From an uncultured Eubacteriales bacterium (GTDB taxonomy: Bacteria; Bacillota; Clostridia; Lachnospirales; Lachnospiraceae), in contig OMZX01000006.1 in assembly GCA_900315665.1 (NCBI GenBank), positions 1 to 35,337 of the forward strand: 35,337 nucleotides of DNA, in the 5' to 3' direction. Position numbers and translations under genes: made by a program. Positions 1-7,809 of the stretch are shown piece by piece (the stretch's first letter is position 1; every line of letters begins with the position of its first letter). The notes below the pieces were generated by a model, which was given only the letters and a program-made list of their open reading frames with translations, had not been told where the DNA came from and did not search any database.

Positions 1-26
1 GCTCTCAACCTACAGAGTACTATTTT

Positions 27-287
27 TTGAGCAATATTTATTTGTCAAGGAGCAAACTGGGTGGCAATAACAATTTCATACTTTTGACACCCAAATCATT
101 TTATGATGAAGAAGTCATGATTGCTCAGTATTTCGAGAAGGAGAACATCTGGACGATGGACTCGAAGGGCGAGCTTCTCATTACCATCATGAGCTCGCTT
201 GCCCAGGAGGAGAGCCGGAGCATTTCGGAATTTCGGGATTCTCTTCTCGATGAACCGAAATGCCTTCCCAGGTACGGTACGATATGA
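27..287 (+). pseudogene. Serine recombinase fragment
   Basis: About 40 internal residues match the end of the catalytic domain of large serine recombinases, the site-specific recombinases of integrative elements and Tn4451-like transposons. The recognisable stretch runs from [16 protein letters not shown] through [16 protein letters not shown], at about positions 130-228. After that point the family normally continues with a linker and a zinc-ribbon DNA-binding half, but here the sequence changes to unrelated residues and stops. The N-terminal catalytic serine region is also absent. It is therefore a non-functional scrap marking an old integration or deletion event, fitting the truncated serpin that follows. 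The exact upstream limit of homology cannot be judged by eye. Confidence 0.7.
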
Positions 288-423
288 GAATGAACTCGTC
301 CGCTGCATCCTCACGATGGAGGGAACACTTCACAGGTTGTCATTTTCGGATGAGTCGCAGCAAATCAAGCAATCTGCAGTCTGATGGCAATTACAACGAT
401 AAGAGTAAAGGACGGTATAGACG

Positions 424-552
424 ATGGTGTTTATCATTTTTGAACTTATTCTCGGATCCATACTTACAAAAAATGATATTAAAAAGAGCGATGCTTATCA
501 AAGTGGATTTCTTGAGGGTACGGCACCTACATATGATGCTTATCATGATTAA
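424..552 (+). CDS. Possible 42-residue small membrane protein
   Basis: This is a short open frame starting at ATG 424 with a purine-rich stretch (aaagga, about 406-411) upstream. The N-terminus (MVFIIFELILGSILT) is hydrophobic enough for one membrane helix, and a hydrophilic tail with KKSDAYQSGFLEGTA follows. It ends at TAA 550-552, just where the serpin homology begins in another frame. I do not recognise a family. It could be a real small protein, or chance coding inside debris between the recombinase fragment and the serpin remnant. Confidence 0.3.
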   Translation: MVFIIFELILGSILTKNDIKKSDAYQSGFLEGTAPTYDAYHD

Positions 553-1213
553 TGCGATGTCTTTCGATGCATCCTGGGAAGTAAAATACATTGGTGAAGC
601 GATTCAAGAAGGAAAATTCAGAAGCACAAGAACTACATCGGAGATAGTTCCGATGCTCCATAGCATTGAGTCAGAGTATATCGAGGATGAATATTTCACC
701 GGGATGGTAAAGCCATATAAGGGCAGAAAGTACGCTCTGATGGCACTCCTTCCGAAGAAATTCAGCCGCCAATACTTACATCAGGCACTGGAGCAGGTGA
801 ATCTCACAGAACTCTACAAGAGCCGTGCTTCTGGCTACGATGTGTACGTTACAATGCCGGAGTTCACAGCAGAATTTGATGAGAAGATGACAGAGTATTG
901 CCGTAATAAAGGGATCAGCACGTGTTTCAAGGATCAAGCGGATTTCTCGCGGATGTCCTCAAAACCCTTAAAAGTGGATCAAATTGTTCATAAGGCAAAA
1001 ATCGAGGTGAATAGCCAGGGAACTAAAGCTGTCGCGGTATCATTCGCAGATATCGTATGTGCTGGTGCCATCATAGATAGAAGACCGCAAAAGCATGTCA
1101 CACTGACAAGACCTTTTGTCTATGCGATCGCTCATACAGAAACCGGAATACCGGTATTTGCAGGAATCGAGAATAGAATTACGATTAATACCAATTGCGT
1201 AAAGTCAACCTAA
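545..1213 (+). pseudogene. Serpin, N-terminally truncated
   Basis: This is the C-terminal 220 or so residues of a serpin, a suicide inhibitor of serine or cysteine proteases. It starts at the INAMSFDASWE segment (the usual strand 3A 'NA.yF.g.W' region) and includes FTGMVKPYKGRKYALMALLP, the YVTMPEFTAEF strand, the hinge and reactive loop around VNSQGTKAVAVSFADIV, and the terminal motif RPFVYAI with GIPVFAGIENR. A complete serpin has about 380 residues and a bacterial secreted form also has a signal peptide. The first 150 or more residues are missing, and the upstream in-frame sequence is not serpin-like. Without the N-terminal helices it should not fold as an inhibitor. The frame remains open up to position 260, but that extension looks spurious. 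Confidence 0.75.
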
Positions 1214-1241
1214 CATCCCCTGCAATTTCGCATCGTCTTGC

Positions 1242-1268
1242 CGACATATATAATCCGGTATATAGTCG
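1242..1268. promoter_or_regulatory. Imperfect palindrome over a -10 box, XRE-HD gene
   Basis: CGACaTATATA and TATATAgTCG face each other across ATCCGG. The element includes a TATAAT hexamer at 1249-1254, about 54 bases before the start at 1308. No good -35 box is visible. The position fits an operator bound by the XRE domain of the downstream product, which is inference from layout. Confidence 0.45.
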
Positions 1269-1307
1269 TATTGTAAGGCACGGATCGGGAAACCGGGAGG
1301 TATCGAG

Positions 1308-2213
1308 ATGAGCGAAGAAAGTTATCAGAACATCGGCAAGAACATAAAGAAGCGGATGAAGGAACTGGGGCTCAAGCAGGGTGATCTTGCGGACAAGCTT
1401 GGCTTCACGAGACAGACGATTGGCAGCTGGGTAAAGGAAGATAATCCTGCGATACCGGATTCCACGCAGCTTCCGAGGATTGCGGAGGCACTTGGAACGA
1501 CGGTCGGCTGGCTCTATAACGGTGTGACGACACCGGACTGGCTGATCCGGGAGAAGATGTTTGATGAAGAGCATATGTTCACGCGGCTTAAGACCATCGC
1601 GATTCAGAAGCATCTGAGTCAGTTCTTCGAGGCACTCAGCTATGCGAAGGAAAAGCATGCTGGCGTCTATCGAGACCCGAATCTGTACCTTGGAAGTGAA
1701 GCGAAGGAGAAGGTTCCATATATTCTTCATCCGCTTATGATGGCGTGTCATGCGCATGCGTTAGGTATCCGTGATGATGAAGTCCTTACCTCAATCATGT
1801 TGCATGACGTATGCGAGGACTGTAACGTAAAGCCGGAGGAGCTGCCATTCTCCGAGAATGTACAGAAGATCGTCGCACTTCTCACGAAGGACCAGGCGCA
1901 CAAGCATGATCCAGGCTATGACGACGAGTATTATGCAGCCATCAAGCTGAATCCGAAGGCAGCTATTGTGAAAGCCTTTGATCGCTGTAACAATGTCTCC
2001 ACCATGGCTGGATCCTTCGAGCCGGACAAGCTCGCCGCGTATATCACTGAAACCGAGAAATATGGCTACGACCTATTCGACTTCATCAAAGAGCATTATC
2101 TCGAATACAATGATGCCATCTATGTGATTAAGTATCAGGTGATGAGCACCATCGAGACGATCAAATGTCTTCAGAAACGTTCAGCAGTAGTGATGCTGAG
2201 TGAAGCCAAATGA
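1308..2213 (+). CDS. XRE HTH fused to HD-type (p)ppGpp-hydrolase-like domain
   Basis: The 301-residue protein has two parts. Residues 8-72 are a Cro/C1-type helix-turn-helix (LKQGDLADKLGFTRQTIGSW). Residues about 100-270 are an HD metal-dependent phosphohydrolase domain like the hydrolase half of RelA/SpoT and small alarmone hydrolases. Visible motifs are H141 (YILHPL), H166-D167 (LHDVCED, with E170-D171) and D225 with N229 (KAFDRCNN), corresponding to the metal and substrate residues of that family. No synthetase domain is present. GGGAGG lies at 1296-1301 before the ATG. A likely role is alarmone-type nucleotide hydrolysis coupled to self-regulated transcription, but the substrate is unproven. 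A palindrome sits on its promoter and a terminator follows, so it is probably monocistronic. Confidence 0.75.
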   Translation: MSEESYQNIGKNIKKRMKELGLKQGDLADKLGFTRQTIGSWVKEDNPAIPDSTQLPRIAEALGTTVGWLYNGVTTPDWLIREKMFDEEHMFTRLKTIAIQKHLSQFFEALSYAKEKHAGVYRDPNLYLGSEAKEKVPYILHPLMMACHAHALGIRDDEVLTSIMLHDVCEDCNVKPEELPFSENVQKIVALLTKDQAHKHDPGYDDEYYAAIKLNPKAAIVKAFDRCNNVSTMAGSFEPDKLAAYITETEKYGYDLFDFIKEHYLEYNDAIYVIKYQVMSTIETIKCLQKRSAVVMLSEAK

Positions 2214-2243
2214 AGCTTGTAAGAAAGTTCGTTAATATTTAAT

Positions 2244-2283
2244 AATCGAAGTTATTCTAACATTAGGATAGCTTCGATTTTTT
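2244..2283 (+). terminator. Intrinsic terminator after XRE-HD gene
   Basis: The hairpin AATCGAAG...CTTCGATT has further pairing inside (ATTCTAA against TTAGGAT) and is followed by a run of T. It isolates the XRE-HD gene from the restriction island. The 186 bases between it and 2470 are AT-rich, with a small ATTCAT/ATGAAT hairpin at 2328-2343 and no gene that I can support. Confidence 0.75.
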
Positions 2284-2469
2284 CATTGGCTTGATGATAT
2301 TTTTATATAGTACAAGATGTCATAAATATTCATCAAAATGAATAAGGCAAGCATTTATAAATACAATATGATTTTCTGCTATTCGTGCTATTATTAAAAC
2401 AGAAGATTAAGATTGATAGTATGAGATTCATAAATAACGTAAATTATGTGATTTTTAGGAATATAAAAT

Positions 2470-2865
2470 ATGAGAGTTTTTGTAATTGACGTAAATGCTG
2501 GAACCTATTATACCGATGATATACAGGATGACATAAAAAGCTATTATAAGATAATTGACTGTCAACTGATTGATATTGCGGAGCTTGAGATTGATAATAC
2601 GACATTTGATGTAATTTATGATGATGAAGGGATGTTTGTAAAGAACGGTGCTAGACCTTCCGTAGTCGATAAAAATGATAATGTAAGAATGGTAGGAACA
2701 GTGATTTTTTGCCATGCTAATAAAAATGGTGATGAAATTGGGCTCAATGATGGTGATGCAGCAACTCTTAATAAATATATGTTAAGAGTGGTGCCAGACC
2801 ATTTAGATAAAAACGACTCAAGAGCAAAGACATGGTATGTTATGAAATATTCATTTAAGGATTAG
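2470..2865 (+). CDS. DUF3846-like small protein
   Basis: This is a 131-residue acidic protein. Its layout is that of DUF3846 proteins, which occur on phages and integrative elements: an N-terminal beta strand (MRVFVIDVN), a mid segment FDVIYDDEGMFVKNGARPS, then VRMVGTVIFCHAN and a loop with 'GLNDGDAATL'. Function is unknown. It is AT-rich like the restriction genes that follow and is the first gene of that island, 62 bases before the endonuclease gene, so it may be carried by the same mobile segment. The family assignment is by pattern only. Confidence 0.5.
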   Translation: MRVFVIDVNAGTYYTDDIQDDIKSYYKIIDCQLIDIAELEIDNTTFDVIYDDEGMFVKNGARPSVVDKNDNVRMVGTVIFCHANKNGDEIGLNDGDAATLNKYMLRVVPDHLDKNDSRAKTWYVMKYSFKD

Positions 2866-2927
2866 TGAGAATAGGTTTCATTGAAGGATCACTATTATTT
2901 CATTGGAATATTTAAGGAATTGCAACT

Positions 2928-4154
2928 ATGGGACCAGAAATATCATTTGAAAATCTTTCTGAAAGCGATCTTTATGTTGATTGTGTTTACAAAGGTGGAA
3001 ATAAAGGAAATGCCGGTGATGATCCATTGCATTTGTTGATGGAATGTGATGTGTCAGGAGGGTTTCGTAAAAGAAGAAGAGAAGACAATCCAGATAAATT
3101 AGCTTATGTAATACTTTATACTTCGATGACTGAGTTGGAGTGGCCGGATTATCTTGACGAAGAAACTGGTATTTTCCGGTACTATGGTGATAATCGGACA
3201 CCAGGTAAAGCTCTTACTGACACGAAACGAAAGGGTAACAGAATACTAGAAAATGTATTTACCATACTTAATAGCAAGAATGATCTGGATGAAATACCAC
3301 CTTTTTTTATTTTTAAGAAAACTGGCCATGGAAGAGATGTGAAATTCTTAGGCCTTGCTGCTCCGGGTAATCCTAGCGTTTCTCCTGATAATGATCTAGT
3401 TGCATTCTGGAGAACATTAAAAGGGGATAGATTTCAAAACTACGAGGCATATTTCACTATTTTGGATACAGGAGCAAAACCTATTCCTCATGAATGGTTA
3501 AACGAATTGATAACTGATCATAAAAAGGCAATGGAAAACGCACCTTCAGTATGGAAAAAATTCATTCAAGAAGGACGAGAAGGTATAAAGCCATTAAAAG
3601 CGCCGAAGCAATTCGCGATTCCTGATAAATTTGAACAGTTACAAAGCGATGAAGAAGGAAGAACCTGCCTTGATATCATACGTAAGCATTATGAACCATT
3701 CCCACAAGGCTTTGAAGCCTGTGCGACGAATATCGTACAAAAGATAAACCATAATTTTACAGATTTCAACCTGACTCGACCGTGGCGAGATGGAGGTAGA
3801 GACGCAATCGGCAGATACATCATTGATTCCGGAAAGGTAAACCAATCGCTAAAGATGGAATGCGCTTTGGAAGCCAAATGTTATTCTGAAAATAATAGTG
3901 TTGGAGTAAAGGAGATGTCGCGTCTTATATCAAGAATAAGGTATAGACAGTTTGGCATATTAGTCACAACCAGTTATGTAAATAAGCAGGCCTATGAAGA
4001 GGTGGTTGAGGATGAACATCCAATACTTATTGTAACGGCTGCAGACATAGCCGCAGCATTAAGAAAAAGTTCAATATATTCAGGTAATGTAATCGAATGG
4101 TTATCGGAAATTGATGCGAATAATAAGATGTGGACTTATTCTACAATCTTATAA
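2928..4154 (+). CDS. AspBHI/Mrr-like restriction endonuclease
   Basis: The 408-residue protein has two domains. The N-terminal half (about 15-200, with ECDVSGGFRKRR, LAYVILYTSMTELEWPDYL and GIFRYYGDNRTP) resembles the SRA-like DNA-reading domain of AspBHI-type endonucleases, which recognise 5-methylcytosine. The C-terminal 125 residues are an Mrr-type PD-(D/E)xK nuclease: D288 and D292 in RPWRDGGRDAIG and E315-A-K317 in LEAKCY are the expected metal and catalytic residues, followed by SRLISRIRYRQFGILVTT. Known relatives cut modified DNA, yet this gene sits beside a cytosine methyltransferase, so its specificity must avoid the methylated self sites, or it may act as an ordinary type II enzyme. 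ATG 2928 follows AAGGA. The next gene starts 24 bases downstream. Confidence 0.75.
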   Translation: MGPEISFENLSESDLYVDCVYKGGNKGNAGDDPLHLLMECDVSGGFRKRRREDNPDKLAYVILYTSMTELEWPDYLDEETGIFRYYGDNRTPGKALTDTKRKGNRILENVFTILNSKNDLDEIPPFFIFKKTGHGRDVKFLGLAAPGNPSVSPDNDLVAFWRTLKGDRFQNYEAYFTILDTGAKPIPHEWLNELITDHKKAMENAPSVWKKFIQEGREGIKPLKAPKQFAIPDKFEQLQSDEEGRTCLDIIRKHYEPFPQGFEACATNIVQKINHNFTDFNLTRPWRDGGRDAIGRYIIDSGKVNQSLKMECALEAKCYSENNSVGVKEMSRLISRIRYRQFGILVTTSYVNKQAYEEVVEDEHPILIVTAADIAAALRKSSIYSGNVIEWLSEIDANNKMWTYSTIL

Positions 4155-4178
4155 AATTTATCAACAGGCTTAAGTAAA

Positions 4179-4658
4179 ATGAATGACAGTATAAAACATG
4201 AACCTAGGTTTCATGGAGATGTTTCTGAAAAAAGTCATCGAAATATGAGCCATATCAAGGGTAAGGATACTGGAATCGAGATATCTCTCCGAAAAGCATT
4301 ATGGTCCAAAGGACATCGTTACAGAAAAAACTATTCTCTTCTTCCCGGAAGACCAGATATAGCAATCACAAAGCATAAAATCGCGATTTTTTGTGATGGA
4401 GAATTTTTCCATGGAAAGGATTGGGAAATTCTGAGACCGAAATTAGAAGTGGGCAAAAATGCGGATTATTGGATTCCGAAGATAGAAAGAAATATAGAAC
4501 GGGATCAGGACAAAGACAGACAGTTAATGGCCATGGGTTGGACAGTCATACATTTTTGGGGAAAAGATATAATACGTCATACAGATAAATGTGTTCAAGT
4601 CATTGAAGAAACTATATTTGAAAATGAAATAGAGGAAAATAATAATGAGCTATTATGA
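4179..4658 (+). CDS. vsr: Vsr-type very short patch repair endonuclease
   Basis: This 159-residue protein is a Vsr endonuclease, which nicks beside T:G mismatches formed when 5-methylcytosine deaminates. The hallmarks are RNMSHIKGKDTGIEISLRKA (21-40), LPGRPDIAI with the catalytic aspartate D60, FCDGEFFHGKDW with H78, and a C-terminal KIERNIERDQDKDRQLMAMG helix followed by GWTVIHFWGKDI. Vsr genes usually accompany cytosine-C5 methyltransferases, and one is present two genes downstream. The end overlaps the next start by 14 bases, which indicates translational coupling. The ribosome binding site for ATG 4179 is weak. Confidence 0.9.
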   Translation: MNDSIKHEPRFHGDVSEKSHRNMSHIKGKDTGIEISLRKALWSKGHRYRKNYSLLPGRPDIAITKHKIAIFCDGEFFHGKDWEILRPKLEVGKNADYWIPKIERNIERDQDKDRQLMAMGWTVIHFWGKDIIRHTDKCVQVIEETIFENEIEENNNELL

Positions 4659-6087
4659 ATACGATAGTAGCAGTCCGCTTTCAATAGAGGAATATTCGAA
4701 AAAGTTAATCGGAAAGTCATTTCGCGATGTCATCAGGGAAGATGAAAAAAATAATGGTTTTACTCTTCATGAAAAAAATGAGGTCAAGTCTTTAAGTGAA
4801 TTAAAAAAAGAAGCCAAATTGAATAAAGGAAATCTTGGGCAGCTGATTGAAGAACACTTCTTTCATTACCATTGTAATAGTGATGCTAGGCCTGACTTTC
4901 CAGATGCCGGGGTAGAATTAAAGGTTACACCGTATAAGATTGTGAGTGGCGGAAGACTAACGGCAAAAGAAAGATTGATAATTACAATGATTGATTATTT
5001 TGCTGTAGTAAATGAAACATTTGAAAATAGTCATTTATGGAATAAGGCAAAGCTTATTCTTCTGATTTATTATCTATATGAAGCTGACGTACCATATAGG
5101 TTAGACTATAAAATACATTTTTCTAAATTATTCACGCCACCAGAGGAAGATATCATAATAATCAAACACGATTACAATATCATTGTTGGCAAGATAAAGG
5201 CTGGTAGAGCCGAAGAGCTTTCAGAAGGAGATACTTTATACCTTGGAGCATCGACTAAAAGCTCGGATTCTAGTGTAAGGCGTGAGCAACCATATAGTTC
5301 AGTTCCTGCGAAACCAAGAGCCTTTTCATTTAAAGTTACATATATGACGTATGTTTTAAACACATACATAATTCCAGGGAAAACTACATACGAACCAATA
5401 ATTAAGCGCGGTGAAGTTGAAACGTCTTTTGAAGACTATGTTGTGAATAAAATTGATAACTATATTGGATTTTCAGTTGAAGAATTATGTAAAGAATTTA
5501 ATATTTCCAACACCAAGATGCCCAAAAATATAGAAGCAATATTGGCATATAGAATATTAGGGATAAAAGGAAATCAAGCGGAAGAATTTGTAAAAGCAGG
5601 AATAGTGGTTAAAACCATACGCATAAGTAATAACAATAAAATTAAAGAAAGTATGTCATTTCCAACATTTAAATTCAAGCAATTGGCTTCGGAAGATTGG
5701 GAAGATTCAATATTTGGAAACTATCTGCGAGATACACGTTTTCTATTTGTTGTCTATAAATATGGAGAGGATGGCGTTCTGAGGTTAAAAGGATGCCAAT
5801 TTTGGAATATACCATATGAAGACTTAGAAGTACATGTTAAGGATGTCTGGAATCGGACGAAAAATGTAATCCTACAAGGCATACAAAAACGATATAAAAG
5901 CGGCATGGAGGAAAATTATCTTCCATTGCCGAAAGCATCAGAGAATCCAGTTTGCCATGTCCGTCCACACGGTAGAAATGCAGCGGATACTGATGAGCTG
6001 CCAAATGGGCAAAGATATACGAAACAATGTTTCTGGTTAAATAACTCGTATATTTATCAGCAGCTTAATGATAAAATCAGAGCTTGA
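4645..6087 (+). CDS. Sau3AI/MutH-family type II restriction endonuclease
   Basis: The 480-residue protein matches Sau3AI and its relatives, GATC-cutting enzymes made of two MutH-like domains. The N-terminal catalytic domain shows LIGKSFRDV, KGNLGQLIEEHFF (61-73) and PDAGVELKV with D87, E91 and K93, the D...ExK set of MutH. RLTAKERLIITMIDY follows. The non-catalytic C-terminal repeat ends with VRPHGRNAADTDELP and KQCFWLNNSYI, typical of Sau3AI homologues. The start at 4645 lies inside vsr and has GAGG upstream. The adjacent methyltransferase is the expected protective partner. Recognition of GATC is inferred from the family, not shown. Confidence 0.88.
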   Translation: MSYYEYDSSSPLSIEEYSKKLIGKSFRDVIREDEKNNGFTLHEKNEVKSLSELKKEAKLNKGNLGQLIEEHFFHYHCNSDARPDFPDAGVELKVTPYKIVSGGRLTAKERLIITMIDYFAVVNETFENSHLWNKAKLILLIYYLYEADVPYRLDYKIHFSKLFTPPEEDIIIIKHDYNIIVGKIKAGRAEELSEGDTLYLGASTKSSDSSVRREQPYSSVPAKPRAFSFKVTYMTYVLNTYIIPGKTTYEPIIKRGEVETSFEDYVVNKIDNYIGFSVEELCKEFNISNTKMPKNIEAILAYRILGIKGNQAEEFVKAGIVVKTIRISNNNKIKESMSFPTFKFKQLASEDWEDSIFGNYLRDTRFLFVVYKYGEDGVLRLKGCQFWNIPYEDLEVHVKDVWNRTKNVILQGIQKRYKSGMEENYLPLPKASENPVCHVRPHGRNAADTDELPNGQRYTKQCFWLNNSYIYQQLNDKIRA

Positions 6088-6144
6088 TCAAATCAATGAA
6101 ATTTGATATGCTTTACGCATAAAAATCAGAGGAGTTTGTGACTA

Positions 6145-7536
6145 ATGGAGAAGACGGTTTGTGAATTATTTGCTGGCGTTGGGGGATTCCGTTGCGGATT
6201 AAACCAAATCCACACGATAGAGGATACTAAAAAGAACGAGAAATGGAAAACGGTTTGGTTTAATCAATGGGAGCCTGCTGATCATTCAGTACAATGGGCA
6301 CATGACTGCTATGTCAATAGATTTGGTACATGCCTGGATTTAGCAGGAAAAGATACGACAAATTATGACATCAATAAGGTTAACAAAAAGAATGTTCCGG
6401 ACCATAATCTTTTGGTTGGGGGCTTTCCATGCCAAGATTACTCAGTAGCATCTTCTCTGGCCACTTCAAAAGGAATTGAAGGGAAAAAAGGAGTTTTATG
6501 GTGGGATATCCGTGATATGTTAGAAGCGAAGGGAGCACCATTTGTCCTTTTAGAGAATGTTGACCGACTTATAAAGAGTCCGGCAAAGCAACGTGGAAGA
6601 GATTTCGGAATTATTTTGGCGTGTTTTAGAGATCTTGGTTATACCGTTGAATGGAGGGTTATAAATGCTGCAGAATATGGATTTCAGCAGAGACGCCGCA
6701 GAACCTTCATTTTTGCATATAAAAATTCTACAAAATACGCGGATAGATTAAATGCAAAAGTAGATTTCGATATTACCGAAAGTGAAGATCCAAATAAGAA
6801 TTTAGATGCTGTATTTAAGCTTTTAGAATCAGATGGCTTTTTTGCCGGAGTATTTCCGGTTAAAAAACCGGATGAGAAAAAAATTTCCGTTACTACGATT
6901 CCGACTATCGGAGAAGTATCTGAAAGATTTACTTTCGGATTTGAAAATACAGGAATCATGAAGGATGGGAAAGTATATACTATCAAAACATATCCTTTAT
7001 ATGAAGGCAATAATATTACCATAGGAGATATTATTGAAAAAGGTGATGTTGATGAAAGCTTTTTTATCCCAAAAGATCAGCTTTATTATACTGATCCATC
7101 TGTAAACCATAGTGATGAAAGTGAAGATAAATTACCATCGGCAGCAAGACATACATGGCAGTATCTTAAAGGTGGTAAGAAGATAAAGCGTAGAGCAAAT
7201 AACGGTCATGAATATGTGTTTTCCGAGGGACCGATATCTATGGTTGATGAGTATGATAAGCCTGCAAGAACAATGCTGACAAGTGAAGGAAATTTTAGTC
7301 GTACCACACATATTGTTAGAGATTATAAAACTCAAAGAATTCGTCTTTTGACACCTGTTGAAATGGAGAGAATACAAGGATTTCCGTCTGATTGGACTAA
7401 GGAGTGCCTTGTCAATGGCAAACTTGAAGAAATGCCGACCAAAAAAAGGCGATTTATGATGGGCAATGCTTTAGTGGTAAATCTTATTGAGCAAATGGAG
7501 AAAAGTCTATCAGATATTTTTGAAAAAGAATCATAA
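6145..7536 (+). CDS. DNA (cytosine-5-)-methyltransferase
   Basis: The 463-residue enzyme has all the main C5-methyltransferase motifs in order: motif I CELFAGVGGF (6-15, S-adenosylmethionine binding), motif IV GGFPCQDYS with catalytic C96, motif VI LLENVDRL (E137), motif VIII QQRRRRTFIF, a target recognition region at about 230-410, and motifs IX and X at the end (ERIQGFPSDW and MGNALVV). It transfers a methyl group to cytosine within the restriction site. Next to a Sau3AI-type endonuclease the likely product is GAT(5mC), which would also explain the vsr gene. GAGGAG precedes ATG 6145. The 58-base gap from the endonuclease suggests one operon. Confidence 0.93.
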   Translation: MEKTVCELFAGVGGFRCGLNQIHTIEDTKKNEKWKTVWFNQWEPADHSVQWAHDCYVNRFGTCLDLAGKDTTNYDINKVNKKNVPDHNLLVGGFPCQDYSVASSLATSKGIEGKKGVLWWDIRDMLEAKGAPFVLLENVDRLIKSPAKQRGRDFGIILACFRDLGYTVEWRVINAAEYGFQQRRRRTFIFAYKNSTKYADRLNAKVDFDITESEDPNKNLDAVFKLLESDGFFAGVFPVKKPDEKKISVTTIPTIGEVSERFTFGFENTGIMKDGKVYTIKTYPLYEGNNITIGDIIEKGDVDESFFIPKDQLYYTDPSVNHSDESEDKLPSAARHTWQYLKGGKKIKRRANNGHEYVFSEGPISMVDEYDKPARTMLTSEGNFSRTTHIVRDYKTQRIRLLTPVEMERIQGFPSDWTKECLVNGKLEEMPTKKRRFMMGNALVVNLIEQMEKSLSDIFEKES

Positions 7537-7611
7537 AATCCACTGCGTTAATAATGATACATTTAGCAGTTATTAAAATATTGAAATATAATTTTAGACT
7601 GTTATTACAAC

Positions 7612-7645
7612 AAAGGTGCAAATTCATTAAATAATTTGCACCTTT
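7612..7645 (+). terminator. Intrinsic terminator of restriction-modification operon
   Basis: AAAGGTGCAAATT pairs with AATTTGCACCTTT across an 8-base loop, giving a 13-bp stem followed by a T/A-rich stretch. It closes the AT-rich restriction island. Bases 7646-7725 hold nothing else that I can identify. Confidence 0.8.
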
Positions 7646-7725
7646 ATATTCTGCCTTTCAATATTGCTCCTACTACGTTTGTTCTCTATAATCTCACGTT
7701 GCTAAAGCAAAAGATATGTCAAAAT

Positions 7726-7778
7726 GTCAATTCAGAGTTGACCAAATGAGATACAAATTCTGTTACGTTTATATCGCA
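7726..7778 (+). promoter_or_regulatory. Two-box operator/promoter, copy 1 (ARH-SseB gene)
   Basis: Box A is GTCAATTC-A-GAGTTGAC (7726-7742), a palindrome with one mismatch whose right half forms a -35-like TTGACC. Exactly 21 bases later box B reads TACG-N7-CGCA (7764-7778) across the -10 region (TGTTAC, 17 bases from TTGACC). The same pair at the same spacing occurs at 9974-10026 and 12643-12695. Confidence 0.7.
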
Positions 7779-7809
7779 AACAAATGGATGTTTTGGAAAG
7801 GAGTTCAGG

